From Pseudomonadota bacterium (GTDB lineage Bacteria; Pseudomonadota; Alphaproteobacteria; Reyranellales; Reyranellaceae), in contig JAIUOX010000022.1 of assembly GCA_020160955.1 (NCBI GenBank), positions 1 to 51,132 of the forward strand: a stretch of 51,132 bases of DNA. Direction: 5' to 3'. Shown here piece by piece: positions 17,213 through 28,282 of this stretch. Under the pieces are notes generated by a model that was not told where the DNA came from, did no database searches, and saw only the letters and a list, made by a program, of their open reading frames with translations. The translations under genes were made by a program, and so were the position numbers. The first letter of the stretch is position 1. Every line of letters begins with the position of its first letter.

Positions 17213-17632
17213 CTAGGCCACGACCGTTGCCGTCATCCAGAACTTTCGCCGCCGGGCCCGCCGGCCGGCCTCGTCCTCGCCGTCGTAGTCGTGCAGCGGC
17301 GGCGCCGGGTCGAAGCGGTCGCGGATGTCGAGCGCGTTGACGTTGACGATACCGATGGTGCGGGCCTCGTCGTCCATGATCGCGCCGAGGTAGGCGCCGC
17401 AGGACCGGCACAGCAGGTAGTCGGTGATGCCGAGCCCGAAGCGGTAGCGGGCGAGGCTGCCGGGCGCGGCGCGGAACGTGACGGCGCCGTTGCGGTCGCC
17501 CATCGTCCGCGCGCCGTGGCGGCGGCAGAAGCTGCAGCCGCAGCGGCCGACGCGCATCGCCTCCGGAGCCATGCTGCTGTGCAGCACGACCTGCACGGCG
17601 CCGCAGTGGCAGGAGCCGGCGAAGTCGGTCAC
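17213..17632 (-). CDS. GFA/CENP-V family zinc protein
   Basis: A 139-residue protein of the glutathione-dependent formaldehyde-activating (GFA)/CENP-V fold. Zinc ligand motifs are visible: CHCGAV near residue 8, CGCSFCRRHGA near 31-41 and CRSCGA near 74. It starts with GTG at 17632, and this overlaps the glycerate kinase stop as GTGA. Proteins in this family bind zinc, and Gfa was proposed to assist the adduct of formaldehyde and glutathione, but most members are uncharacterised. It is fixed between the glycerate kinase and otnK genes by translational coupling, which suggests a linked role that is not known. Confidence 0.85.
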   Translation of the reverse strand: MTDFAGSCHCGAVQVVLHSSMAPEAMRVGRCGCSFCRRHGARTMGDRNGAVTFRAAPGSLARYRFGLGITDYLLCRSCGAYLGAIMDDEARTIGIVNVNALDIRDRFDPAPPLHDYDGEDEAGRRARRRKFWMTATVVA

Positions 17633-18906
17633 GGCACGACCAGCGTGGCGCGGAAGTCGTTGACGTTGGTGCGGGTCGGCCCGGTCACCAGGCTGTCGCC
17701 CAGCAGGCCGAAGAAGCCGTGCCCGTCGTTGTCCTCGAGCATCGCCTGCGGATCGCGGCCAAGCGCGCGGGCGCGCTGCAGCGTGTCCGGCGCGAACACG
17801 CCGCCGGCGATGTCCTCGGCACCGTCGACGCCGTCGGTGTCGGCGGCCAGGCCGAAGATCCCGGGCGCGCCGCCGGCGGCGATCGCCTCGGCCATCAGGT
17901 ACTCGACGTTGCGACCGCCGCGGCCCTTGCCGCGCACCGTCACCGTGGTCTCGCCGCCCGACAGGATGACGGTCGGCTTGCCGCCGCGCGCCTTGATCTC
18001 CAGCGCCAGCTTGGCGTGCGCGGCGCCCAACTCGCGCGCCTCGCCCTCGAGATTGTCGCCCAGCTGCACGACCTCGATTCCGCGTGCCCGCGCCACGGCG
18101 GCCGCGGCGTCGAGCGAGCGCTGCGGCGTCGCCACCATGACGGTCTCGACGCGCGCCAGCCGGGGATCGCCGGGCTTCGGCGTTTCCTCGATGCCGCCGG
18201 CCACGCCCTTCTCGAGGTGGGCGCGCACCGCGGCGGGCGGCTCGATGCGGTACTTCGCCAGCACCGCCAGCGCATCGGCGAAGGTCGTGCGATCGGGCAC
18301 GGTCGGACCCGAACCGATCACGCCGGGATCGTCGTTGGGCACGTCGGAGATCAGCCAGCTCAGCACGCGGGCCGGCTGCGCGGCGATGGCGAGCCGGCCG
18401 CCCTTGATCGCCGACAGGTGCTTTCGCACGGTGTTCATCTCGACGATGTTGGCGCCGGACTTGAGCAGCGCGCGGTTGACCGCCTGCTTGTCGGCCAGCG
18501 TCAGGCCGGGCGCCGGCGCGGCGAGCAGCGCCGAGGCGCCGCCCGAGACGAGGCACAGCACGAGGTCGTCCGCGGTGTGGCCCTGCACGCGCTGCAGGAT
18601 GCGGCCGGCGGCGGCGATGCCCTTTTCGTCCGGCACGGGGTGGGCGGCCTCGACGATCTCGATGCGCTCGCAGGCCTCGCCGTAGCCGTAGCGGGTGACT
18701 ACCAGCCCTTCCAGCGGGTGCTTCCAGCGATCCTCGACGGCGCGGGCCATCGCCGCGCTCGCCTTGCCGGCGCCGATCACGATGGTGCGGCCGCGCGGCG
18801 GCTGGAGCGCATCGATGTAGGGGGCGAGGCAGGTCGCGGGGCGTGCCGCCGCGAGCGCGGCATCGAACAGGTCGCGCAGCAGGGCGCGGGCGTCGGCATC
18901 TTTCAT
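17629..18906 (-). CDS. Glycerate 2-kinase (MOFRL/TtuD family)
   Basis: A 425-residue class II glycerate kinase, first in the operon. Family motifs: VIGAGKASAAMARAVE near residue 45, CLVSGGASALLAAP near 125, NTVRKHLSAIKGGRLA near 165 (with the catalytic lysine), and the MOFRL domain LSGGETTVTVRGKGRGGRN near 315 with AADTDGVDG near 355. By family knowledge it converts D-glycerate to 2-phosphoglycerate, using ATP; older annotations call it hydroxypyruvate reductase TtuD. Together with pyk at the operon end, it suggests that glycerate is a substrate or intermediate. The gene is divergent from the N-formylglutamate amidohydrolase gene, 29 bases apart, which leaves very little space for promoters. 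Confidence 0.9.
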   Translation of the reverse strand: MKDADARALLRDLFDAALAAARPATCLAPYIDALQPPRGRTIVIGAGKASAAMARAVEDRWKHPLEGLVVTRYGYGEACERIEIVEAAHPVPDEKGIAAAGRILQRVQGHTADDLVLCLVSGGASALLAAPAPGLTLADKQAVNRALLKSGANIVEMNTVRKHLSAIKGGRLAIAAQPARVLSWLISDVPNDDPGVIGSGPTVPDRTTFADALAVLAKYRIEPPAAVRAHLEKGVAGGIEETPKPGDPRLARVETVMVATPQRSLDAAAAVARARGIEVVQLGDNLEGEARELGAAHAKLALEIKARGGKPTVILSGGETTVTVRGKGRGGRNVEYLMAEAIAAGGAPGIFGLAADTDGVDGAEDIAGGVFAPDTLQRARALGRDPQAMLEDNDGHGFFGLLGDSLVTGPTRTNVNDFRATLVVP

Positions 18907-18935
18907 TCGCGCAATTCTCGCACTATAGGGGCGCG

Positions 18936-19703
18936 ATGCAACAACTGCTGGGCCCCGGCGATCCGCCGTCCTTCACCGTGCACAACGAGGCCGGCACGGC
19001 GCCGCTCCTGCTGCTGTGCGACCACGCCAGCAAGGCGGTGCCGCGGGCGCTGGGCGACCTCGGCATCGGCGAGGCCGAGCTGTCGCGCCACATCGGCTGG
19101 GACATCGGCGGCCTCGAGGCCGCGCTGGCGCTCAGCGAGGCGCTCGACGCGCCGCTGGTCGCCTCGGGCTATTCGCGGCTGGTGATCGACTGCAATCGCT
19201 GGCCGGGCGGCGAGGGCTCGACCCCCGAGGTCAGCGACGGCACCCGGGTGCCGGCCAATGCCGGCCTGTCGGCGGCCGCCGTCGAGGCCCGCGCGGAGGC
19301 CTGCTTCTGGCCCTACCACCGCGAGGTCGACCGCCAGCTCGACCGGATGGCGGCGGCCGGCCGCCGCGTGGCGATGCTGGTGGTCCACACCTTCACGCCG
19401 GTGATGGCCGGGTTCCAGCGGCCGTGGCACGTCGGCGTGCTGTGGAACGACGATCCGCGCCTGCCGGTGCCGCTGCTGGCCGAGCTGCGGCGGGACCCGT
19501 CGCTGGTCGTGGGCGACAACGAGCCCTACTCGGCGCGCGCCTCCTACGAGTACACCCTGACCGCCCATGCCCGGCCCCGGGGATTGCCGCATGCCTCGAT
19601 CGAGATCCGGCAGGACCTGGTCGGGACACCGGCGGAGGCCCGCGCCTGGGGCCGCCGGCTGGCGCCGGCGCTCTCGGCGGCGGTGGTGGCGGCGCTGGCC
19701 TGA
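18936..19703 (+). CDS. N-formylglutamate amidohydrolase family protein
   Basis: A 255-residue protein with the family pattern: LLLCDHASKAVPRALGDLG near residue 24, HIGWDIGG near 53, YSRLVIDCNRWPG near 80 and VVHTFTPVMAGF near 150, with late ASIEIRQDLV near 222. These carry the conserved Asp/His/Glu metal-binding residues. Relatives hydrolyse N-formylglutamate in histidine degradation (HutG), but no other hut gene is nearby, and many paralogues in proteobacteria have unknown substrates. The ATG at 18936 is preferred; an upstream in-frame start would overlap the divergent kinase gene. Confidence 0.8.
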   Translation: MQQLLGPGDPPSFTVHNEAGTAPLLLLCDHASKAVPRALGDLGIGEAELSRHIGWDIGGLEAALALSEALDAPLVASGYSRLVIDCNRWPGGEGSTPEVSDGTRVPANAGLSAAAVEARAEACFWPYHREVDRQLDRMAAAGRRVAMLVVHTFTPVMAGFQRPWHVGVLWNDDPRLPVPLLAELRRDPSLVVGDNEPYSARASYEYTLTAHARPRGLPHASIEIRQDLVGTPAEARAWGRRLAPALSAAVVAALA

Positions 19704-19766
19704 CCGCCCTATATCGGTCGCGGCGACAGTCATCGCGGGCCGGATGGCCCCACACCGGAGATGGTC

Positions 19767-20066
19767 ATGGACGACAAGACCCGTACCGAGCTCGAGGCGG
19801 CCGCGTTCCGCCGGCTGGTGTCCCACCTGCAGAACCGCACGGACGTGCAGAACATCGACCTGATGAACCTGGCCGGTTTCTGCCGCAACTGCCTGTCGCG
19901 CTGGTACCGCGAGGAGGCCGGGGCGCGGGGCATCGAGATCGCCGACCCGAAGGCCCGCGAGGTCGTCTATGGCATGCCGTACGACGAGTGGAAGGCGAAG
20001 TTCCAGAAGGACGCCTCGACCGACCAGAAGAAGGCCTTCGAGAAGTCCTTCCCGAACCACGGCTAG
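19767..20066 (+). CDS. DUF1244 family protein
   Basis: A 99-residue protein matching DUF1244 across its length, with the signature VQNIDLMNLAGFCRNCLSRW near residue 30 and PYDEWKAKFQ near 75. The function is unknown. Two ATG codons are possible (19761 and 19767); the second is preferred because GGAG lies 6 bases upstream of it. The protein is small, soluble and charged. It is followed by a spaced inverted repeat and then gapR, and is frequently conserved in alphaproteobacteria. Confidence 0.85.
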   Translation: MDDKTRTELEAAAFRRLVSHLQNRTDVQNIDLMNLAGFCRNCLSRWYREEAGARGIEIADPKAREVVYGMPYDEWKAKFQKDASTDQKKAFEKSFPNHG

Positions 20067-20104
20067 GAAGCAGGGCCGAAGGGCTCCCCGTTATCCCCAT
20101 CATT

Positions 20105-20131
20105 CATCGGCTCAGGATCGTTGAGCCGATG
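20105..20131. promoter_or_regulatory. Perfect 10-bp inverted repeat upstream of gapR
   Basis: CATCGGCTCA (20105-20114) and TGAGCCGATG (20122-20131) are perfect inverted repeats with a 7-base spacer. No T-run follows. The right arm overlaps the proposed -35 box of gapR, so it may be an operator rather than a terminator. Confidence 0.45.
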
Positions 20132-20150
20132 GGCCCCCGGCTCCTATGGT
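20121..20150 (+). promoter_or_regulatory. Candidate promoter of gapR
   Basis: TTGAGC (20121-20126) and TATGGT (20145-20150) are separated by 18 bases, each matching 4 of 6 consensus positions. The predicted start is near 20157 and the gapR ATG is at 20179. Confidence 0.35.
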
Positions 20151-20178
20151 CGCGCCGTCGCGATCATGGAGTAGGGAC

Positions 20179-20451
20179 ATGCCGGACGGCAGCGCAGTTT
20201 CGAAGAAGACCAAGGCCGGGCCGATCTCCGCGGATCGCCTGAAGAGCTTCGTCGAGCGCATCGAGAAGCTCGAGGAAGAGCGCAAGGCGATCGGCGGCGA
20301 CATCAAGGACGTCTACAGCGAGGCCAAGGGCGTCGGGTACGACGTCAAGACCATGCGCAAGATCGTTTCGCTGCGCGCGATGGACTCGGCCGACCGCGCC
20401 GAGGCCGACGCGCTGCTCGATACCTACAAGCACGCGCTGGGTATGATCTGA
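20179..20451 (+). CDS. gapR: DUF2312 family, GapR-like nucleoid-associated protein
   Basis: A 90-residue protein with the DUF2312 core: ISADRLKSFVERIEKLEEER near residue 16 (helical and coiled-coil), then IKDVYSEAKGVGYDVKTMRK near 44, then IVSLRAMD. In Caulobacter, GapR is a nucleoid-associated protein that clamps around overtwisted, AT-rich DNA ahead of polymerases and affects replication and topology. The homologue here probably does the same. The ATG at 20179 follows AGTAGGGAC. The two in-frame codons upstream are rejected because they precede the family's start. Confidence 0.88.
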   Translation: MPDGSAVSKKTKAGPISADRLKSFVERIEKLEEERKAIGGDIKDVYSEAKGVGYDVKTMRKIVSLRAMDSADRAEADALLDTYKHALGMI

Positions 20452-20547
20452 GGGTCGCTGACCCGAATGTGATGACGCGTCGGCCTGCCCGGCGCTAGGG
20501 TTCCTCCGGCAAGGCCCCACCGAAGCGGGCCGGCCCGGAGGAACATC

Positions 20548-21696
20548 ATGCGGAAATCCATCGTCACCGGCTGCGTCGCCCTGGGGCTGGCCAGCGCGCC
20601 CGCCTGGGCCCAGATCGCCGTCTCGTCCAACGACCACAAGGTCAAGCAGGAGAACGGCGTCACCGGCAACGTCGATGCGCCGACGCCCGACAGCATCACC
20701 ATCCTCGACCTCGGCCAGGTGCCCGTGAAGGTCGTCGGCACGGTCGCCAACGTGCCGGGCAGCGTGGTCGGCCCGCCGACCTCGGTGGTCGTGACGCCCG
20801 ACGAATCGCTGGCGCTGGTGGCGTCGTCGACGATGATCGACCCCGCCGACAAGACCAAGACCAGGCCCGACGACCGCGTCAGCGTGGTCGACCTCAAGGG
20901 CCAGAAGGTGCTCGACACGCTGCGCACCGGCGCCGGTGCGGCCGGCATCTCGCTCAGCAAGGACGGCAAGCGCGCCTACGTCGCGAACCGCATGGCCGGC
21001 TCGGTCTCGATCCTGGCGCTCGACGGCAACAAGGTGAGCCTGGTCAAGACGATCGACCTGGTGCCGGCCAACGCGCTGCTGAGCCACGTCGCGGTGTCGC
21101 CCGACGGCACGACCGGCGTGGCGACGCGCAACGGCGATGCCAAGGCGACGGTGGTGCGGCTCGGTCCCGACTCGGTCGCCGAGAAGGCGACGCTCGACGT
21201 CGCGCCGCGTCCCTACGCAGTGTCGATCACGCCGGACGGCAAGTTCGCCGTCGTGGCGAGCCTCGGCGATCCCAAGGGCAACGGCGTGTTCACCGTGATC
21301 GACCTCGCGGGCGATGCGCCGAAGATCGTCGGCACGGTCGACATCGGTTACGAGAACCTCGAGGGCGCGATGATGTCGGGCGACGGCAAGTGGGTCGCCG
21401 GCGTCGCCCATGCCGGCTCGACCCGGCCGAAGGACGCGCCGCAGTTCAAGCCGCACGGCATGGTGGTGCTCTACCGGCTCGACGGCGGCAAGCTTACCAA
21501 GGCCGGGGAGGCGCCGATCGGCGGCTGGTCGCAGGGCGCGTCGTTCTCGAAGGACGGCAAGACGGTCGCCGTCCAGAACATGATCCAGAAGAACATCCAG
21601 GTGTTCCGCAACGACGACGGCAAGCTCAGCGACACCGGCCAGAAGATCGACACGGTGGGCGGCGCCGCCGCGATCCGCGCCTCGACCGACCGATGA
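20548..21696 (+). CDS. Exported beta-propeller (YncE/WD40-like) protein
   Basis: A 382-residue protein with a signal peptide (MRKSIVTGCVALGLASAPAW, cleavage after AWA near residue 21). The mature part consists of repeated blade-like motifs, such as VVVTPDESLALVASS, ISLSKDGKRAYVANR and VAVSPDGTTGVATR, and ASFSKDGKTVAVQN near the C-terminus, about seven in all. This is a YncE/lactonase-type seven-bladed beta-propeller, likely in the periplasm. Its ligand or enzymatic activity is unknown. The stop overlaps the start of the next gene (ATGA), so it is coupled to a Bug-type solute receptor. GGAGGAACATC before the ATG is a good ribosome-binding site. Confidence 0.8.
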   Translation: MRKSIVTGCVALGLASAPAWAQIAVSSNDHKVKQENGVTGNVDAPTPDSITILDLGQVPVKVVGTVANVPGSVVGPPTSVVVTPDESLALVASSTMIDPADKTKTRPDDRVSVVDLKGQKVLDTLRTGAGAAGISLSKDGKRAYVANRMAGSVSILALDGNKVSLVKTIDLVPANALLSHVAVSPDGTTGVATRNGDAKATVVRLGPDSVAEKATLDVAPRPYAVSITPDGKFAVVASLGDPKGNGVFTVIDLAGDAPKIVGTVDIGYENLEGAMMSGDGKWVAGVAHAGSTRPKDAPQFKPHGMVVLYRLDGGKLTKAGEAPIGGWSQGASFSKDGKTVAVQNMIQKNIQVFRNDDGKLSDTGQKIDTVGGAAAIRASTDR

Positions 21697-22655
21697 AGCG
21701 TCGCACCCTCGTCGCCGCGCCGTTCGTCCTCGGCGCGGCGGCATTGGGCGGCAGGGCCTTCGCGCAGGGAGGCGCGCCGCTGCGGCTGGTCGTGCCGTTC
21801 CCGCCGGGCGGCGGCACCGACGCGCTGGCCCGTGCCGTGCAGGAGCCGATGCAGAAGGCGCTCGGCCAGAACGTCATCATCGACAACAAGGGCGGCGCCG
21901 GCGGCGCGCTGGCGCACGAGTTCGTGTCCAAGCAGCCGCCCGACGGCAACACGGTGCTGATCAGCAGCAACAACCAGATGCTGTTCCCGTTCCTGGTGGC
22001 CCACCTGACCTTCGACCCGAAGGCATTCGTGCCGGTCGGCTTCGTGGCCAAGCAGGAATCGGTGTTCGTCGGCAGCGCCGACGCGCCGTGGCCCGACCTC
22101 GCCGCGATCACCGCAGCGGCGCGCAAGGCGCCCGGCGAGGTGCAGTACGGCACCGCCGGCGTCAGCACGCCGATGCACCTGTCGACCGAGCGCTACGCCA
22201 TGCTGAACGGCATAAGGCTGACGCACGTGCCATTCCGCGGCACCGGGCCGCTGGTCACCGACCTGCTGGGCGGACACGTGAAGCTCGGCATGTCGAGCGT
22301 GACCAGCGTGCTGCCGCACCTGCAGAGCGGCAAGCTCAAGGCCTACGGCATGGCGGCGCCGGAGCGCGCGGCGATGGCGCCCGATATCCGCACCTTCAAG
22401 GAGCAGGGCTTCGGCGACGTCGACGGTACGATCGTCTACACGCTGATCGCCCCGCCGGGCACGCCGGCGGCCGCGGTCGCCAGGCTGAACGAGGCGCTCA
22501 ACGCGGCGGTCTCCACGCCCGAGATGCGCGAGGAACTGCGCAAGCGCGGCTTCGTCGCGATGGGCGGCACGCCGAAGCAGCTGGCCGACTGGACCGCGGT
22601 GCAGGCCGACCTGTGGGGGCCGGTGCTCAAGGCCGCGGGCGTCAAGCCGGAGTAG
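21693..22655 (+). CDS. Tripartite tricarboxylate transporter (Bug) solute-binding protein
   Basis: A 320-residue periplasmic binding protein of the Bug/TTT receptor family. It starts MKRRTLVAAPFVLGAAALGG (a possible twin-arginine-like KRR signal, cleavage after AFA near residue 25). The family motif LVVPFPPGGGTDALARAV is at residue 32 and VIIDNKGGAGG near 60, followed by the usual GTAGVSTPMHL. No TctA/TctB membrane genes are nearby, so it is an orphan receptor, as is common in this family. It is coupled to the beta-propeller gene and its stop directly abuts the convergent DUF429 gene. Confidence 0.9.
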   Translation: MKRRTLVAAPFVLGAAALGGRAFAQGGAPLRLVVPFPPGGGTDALARAVQEPMQKALGQNVIIDNKGGAGGALAHEFVSKQPPDGNTVLISSNNQMLFPFLVAHLTFDPKAFVPVGFVAKQESVFVGSADAPWPDLAAITAAARKAPGEVQYGTAGVSTPMHLSTERYAMLNGIRLTHVPFRGTGPLVTDLLGGHVKLGMSSVTSVLPHLQSGKLKAYGMAAPERAAMAPDIRTFKEQGFGDVDGTIVYTLIAPPGTPAAAVARLNEALNAAVSTPEMREELRKRGFVAMGGTPKQLADWTAVQADLWGPVLKAAGVKPE

Positions 22656-25591
<2,936 letters not shown>

Positions 25592-25704
25592 TCAAGGGCT
25601 GACTGCGGCCCGTCTTGTTGCACCGCCGGCAAGCAAAGGCAACGTGCTCGGCGGGGGCTTTTCCAAGCATTCCGCTTGGGTTTATGGCCGTTCCGGAAGG
25701 GCGG

Positions 25705-26310
25705 TCAGACGCGGTCCAGCCGGCCGCCGGGACCGGCCTCGCGCGGCATCGCGGCGATCGCCGGCAGGATCTCCGACAACTCGCTCACGAAGGCGACGTG
25801 GTCGAGGTGGCTGGGCTCGGCGAAGCCGCGGCCGACGATCGAGCGCAGGAGGTCCGCCAGCGGCTTCCAGTAGCCGCCCTGGTCGACGATCACGATCGGC
25901 TTGCTGTGCAGGCCGAGCGTTCGCCAGGACAGGACCTCGAACAGCTCCTCGAGCGTGCCGATGCCGCCCGGCAGGACAACGAAGGCGTCCGACCGCTCGA
26001 ACATCTGCAGCTTGCGCTGGTGCATGGTCTCGACAACCACGGTCTCGTGCAGGTCGGGATGGCCGGCCTCGCGCTGCAGCAGGAAGCGGGGGATCACGCC
26101 GATCACCTTGCCGCCGCCGTCGAGCGCGGCGTTGGCGACCAGCCCCATCAGGCCGACGCCGCCGCCGCCATAGACCAGGGTGATGCCCTGCTGGGCGATC
26201 AACCGGCCCAGCCCGCGGGCGACGTCGCTCGCGGCGGGGTCGGTGCCGAAGCGGGCGCCGCAGAAGACGCAGAGCGAGGCGGGGAAGGCGGGGGGAACTG
26301 GAGTCTGCAC
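25705..26310 (-). CDS. LOG family protein (nucleoside monophosphate phosphoribohydrolase)
   Basis: A 201-residue LOG-family protein with the two hallmark motifs: GGGGVGLMGLVANA (near residue 52) and PGGIGTLEELFEVLSW (near 115), the second containing the catalytic PGGxGTxxE. Members formerly called lysine decarboxylases remove ribose 5-phosphate from cytokinin or adenosine monophosphates. The start is GTG at 26310; the start leads into SLCVFCGARFGTDP, the typical first strand. It is divergent from the LysM gene and upstream of icd in the same direction, with 155 bases between. Confidence 0.9.
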   Translation of the reverse strand: MQTPVPPAFPASLCVFCGARFGTDPAASDVARGLGRLIAQQGITLVYGGGGVGLMGLVANAALDGGGKVIGVIPRFLLQREAGHPDLHETVVVETMHQRKLQMFERSDAFVVLPGGIGTLEELFEVLSWRTLGLHSKPIVIVDQGGYWKPLADLLRSIVGRGFAEPSHLDHVAFVSELSEILPAIAAMPREAGPGGRLDRV

Positions 26311-26437
26311 GGTCAGGTCGGAAAACGTCCTATTTACAGGCGATCCGATGTCTTTGCGGACCGAAGAGGCATGGTATCATTTCGCAGATGCAAGGCGCGA
26401 CGCCAAGGGGAGTGGTGGTCGCACCATCGGGAGGGCG

Positions 26438-27529
26438 ATGTCGCGGACAGTACTCTGGCTGGTGATTGGCGGCGCCATCGTGATCGCGGCCGGGCTGGGC
26501 ATTGCCTGGCAGGGCAAGCGCGACGAGCGTGCCGTGCTGGGCCAAGTGGGGCAGATCCCGGTAAGCCAGGGACCGGTGGGCGAGAAGCCGGCCGCGCCGG
26601 CCGCCCCGTCGACGCCGTCGGCCGCGCCGTCGACGCCGTCGGCCGGTCCCGCGGCCACGCCGGCCCCTGCGATCGCCGTCCCCACCTTCGACATTGCCCG
26701 GATTGGCCGCGACGGGCGGGCCGTGCTGGCCGGCCGGGCGGCCCCCGGCGCCAGGATCGTGCTGCTCGACGGCGGCAAGGAGATCGCGCGCGGCGAGGCC
26801 GATGCGCGGGGCGAATGGGTGGTGCTGGCCCAGGACCCGCCGCTCGCTCCCGGGCACCACGAACTGCGCGTGGTCCAGCACATCGAGGGCCGCGCCCCGG
26901 TGACGTCCGACCAGGTGGTGGTGGCGGTCGTGCCGGAACCCGAGCCGGGCACGGCCGCGGCCAGCCCGCCCCCGGCGGGGACCCCGGGCGCCAGCCGCGA
27001 GGAGACGCTCGTGCTGATCGCGCCGTCGGTCGGCGCGCCGACCGTCGTGCAGCCGCCGACCGTGGCCGGTGTGCCGCGCTCGGGCGATCTCGTGCTGTCG
27101 ACCGTCGACTATGACGACCGCGGCTCGCTGACGGTCAGCGGCCAGGCCACGCCGGGCGCCGCGGTGCGGGTCTACATCGACGACCGGCTGGCGGCGGAAG
27201 GCGTCGCGGCGGCCGACGGCCGCTGGAAACTCGCGCCGGCCGACCCGGTGCCGGTGGGCCGCCACACCCTGCGGCTCGATCGCCTGGCCGGCGACGGCAA
27301 GCCGGTGGCCCGCCTCGAGATGCCGTTCGACCGCGTCGAGGTGCCGCCGGGAACGCGCGAGTTCCGGAGGCTTGTCGTTGTGCGCGGCGACAATCTGTGG
27401 AACATCGCGCGCGCCCACTACGGCACGGGGTACCACCACACCGTCATCTTCGGCGCCAACAAGGAGCAGATCCGCAATCCGGACCTGATCTACCCGGGCC
27501 AGGTCTTCAGCCTGCCCAAGGTGAACTAG
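26438..27529 (+). CDS. Membrane-anchored LysM protein with Ig-like repeats
   Basis: A 363-residue protein. It has an N-terminal membrane anchor (VLWLVIGGAIVIAAGLGIAW, about residues 5-24), then a Pro/Ala/Thr-rich linker containing a 21-base direct repeat encoding PSTPSAA twice. Two Ig-like domains follow (residues about 85-150 and 210-285, each with the pattern G-x-A-x-PGA-x-V/I-x-V/L plus a W-x-L block). A C-terminal LysM domain (RRLVVVRGDNLWNIARAHYG, residue 308 on) binds peptidoglycan by family knowledge. GGGAGGGCG precedes the ATG at 26438. An in-frame ATG at 26348 is possible but would place 30 residues before the anchor. It is upstream of phospholipid genes. Confidence 0.85.
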   Translation: MSRTVLWLVIGGAIVIAAGLGIAWQGKRDERAVLGQVGQIPVSQGPVGEKPAAPAAPSTPSAAPSTPSAGPAATPAPAIAVPTFDIARIGRDGRAVLAGRAAPGARIVLLDGGKEIARGEADARGEWVVLAQDPPLAPGHHELRVVQHIEGRAPVTSDQVVVAVVPEPEPGTAAASPPPAGTPGASREETLVLIAPSVGAPTVVQPPTVAGVPRSGDLVLSTVDYDDRGSLTVSGQATPGAAVRVYIDDRLAAEGVAAADGRWKLAPADPVPVGRHTLRLDRLAGDGKPVARLEMPFDRVEVPPGTREFRRLVVVRGDNLWNIARAHYGTGYHHTVIFGANKEQIRNPDLIYPGQVFSLPKVN

Positions 27530-27567
27530 GTCGGGTCCCGGGCCGCGGCGACAGGGAAAGTCTTTCG

Positions 27568-28260
27568 ATGCTTGCCAATTTCTTCGTGCCGATCCTCGAC
27601 GACGGGTGGCGCTTCATCGCGATCTTCGCGGGCCTGACGCTGCTCGCCGCGCTGACCGGCCTGGCCTGGCTGTTCTGGCCGCTGTTCGTGCTGACCCTGT
27701 GGTCGATCTACTTCTTTCGCGATCCCTCGCGCGGCGTGCCGCAGGACGACGACATCCTTGTCGCGCCGGCGGATGGCCTGGTCCAGATGGTCGTGCCCGC
27801 GGTGCCGCCGGCCGAGCTCGGGCTGGGCGAGCAGCCGCTGCTGCGCGTGTCGATCTTCCTCAGCGTGTTCGACGTCCACATCAACCGCGCGCCGTGCGCC
27901 GGCACGGTCGAAGTGGTGGCCTATCGCCCCGGCAAGTTCCTCAACGCCGCCGCCGACAAGGCGAGCGAGGACAACGAGCGCATGGCGATCGCGCTCAAGC
28001 GCGCCGACGGCCTGACGATCGGCTGCGTGCAGATCGCCGGCTGGGTGGCGCGGCGCATCGTCTGCTACATCAAGCCCGGCCAGCCGATCGCCGCCGGCGA
28101 GCGGTTCGGCCACATCCGCTTCGGCAGCCGCACCGACCTCTACCTGCCGGCCGGCGCGCGATTGCTGGTCGCGCCGGGGCAGCGCATGATCGGCGGCGAG
28201 ACGGTGATGGCCGAACTCGCGCCCGCCCGGGCGGAACCCCGGCGCGTGATCGAGTTCTAG
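27568..28260 (+). CDS. psd: Phosphatidylserine decarboxylase, short (archaeal-like) type
   Basis: A 230-residue decarboxylase of the short Psd type. It starts with two membrane helices (FIAIFAGLTLLAALTGLAWL), followed by FRDPSRGVP near residue 52 and FLSVFDVHINRAP near 94 (the conserved HIN). The self-cleavage site is FGS at G186-S187, within IRFGSRTDLYLP, where cleavage gives the pyruvoyl group on the new alpha-chain N-terminus. It makes phosphatidylethanolamine from phosphatidylserine. It is immediately upstream of pssA (23 bases), so the two steps of phosphatidylethanolamine synthesis are adjacent. AGGGAAAG lies upstream of the ATG. Confidence 0.92.
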   Translation: MLANFFVPILDDGWRFIAIFAGLTLLAALTGLAWLFWPLFVLTLWSIYFFRDPSRGVPQDDDILVAPADGLVQMVVPAVPPAELGLGEQPLLRVSIFLSVFDVHINRAPCAGTVEVVAYRPGKFLNAAADKASEDNERMAIALKRADGLTIGCVQIAGWVARRIVCYIKPGQPIAAGERFGHIRFGSRTDLYLPAGARLLVAPGQRMIGGETVMAELAPARAEPRRVIEF

Positions 28261-28282
28261 CCCGGTAGACCGGAGCATCGCG

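Noticed and set aside
26604..26645. Direct repeat in the LysM protein linker
   Set aside because: It encodes Pro-Ser-Thr-Pro-Ser-Ala twice in a low-complexity linker and is best explained as linker slippage, not a regulatory or mobile repeat.
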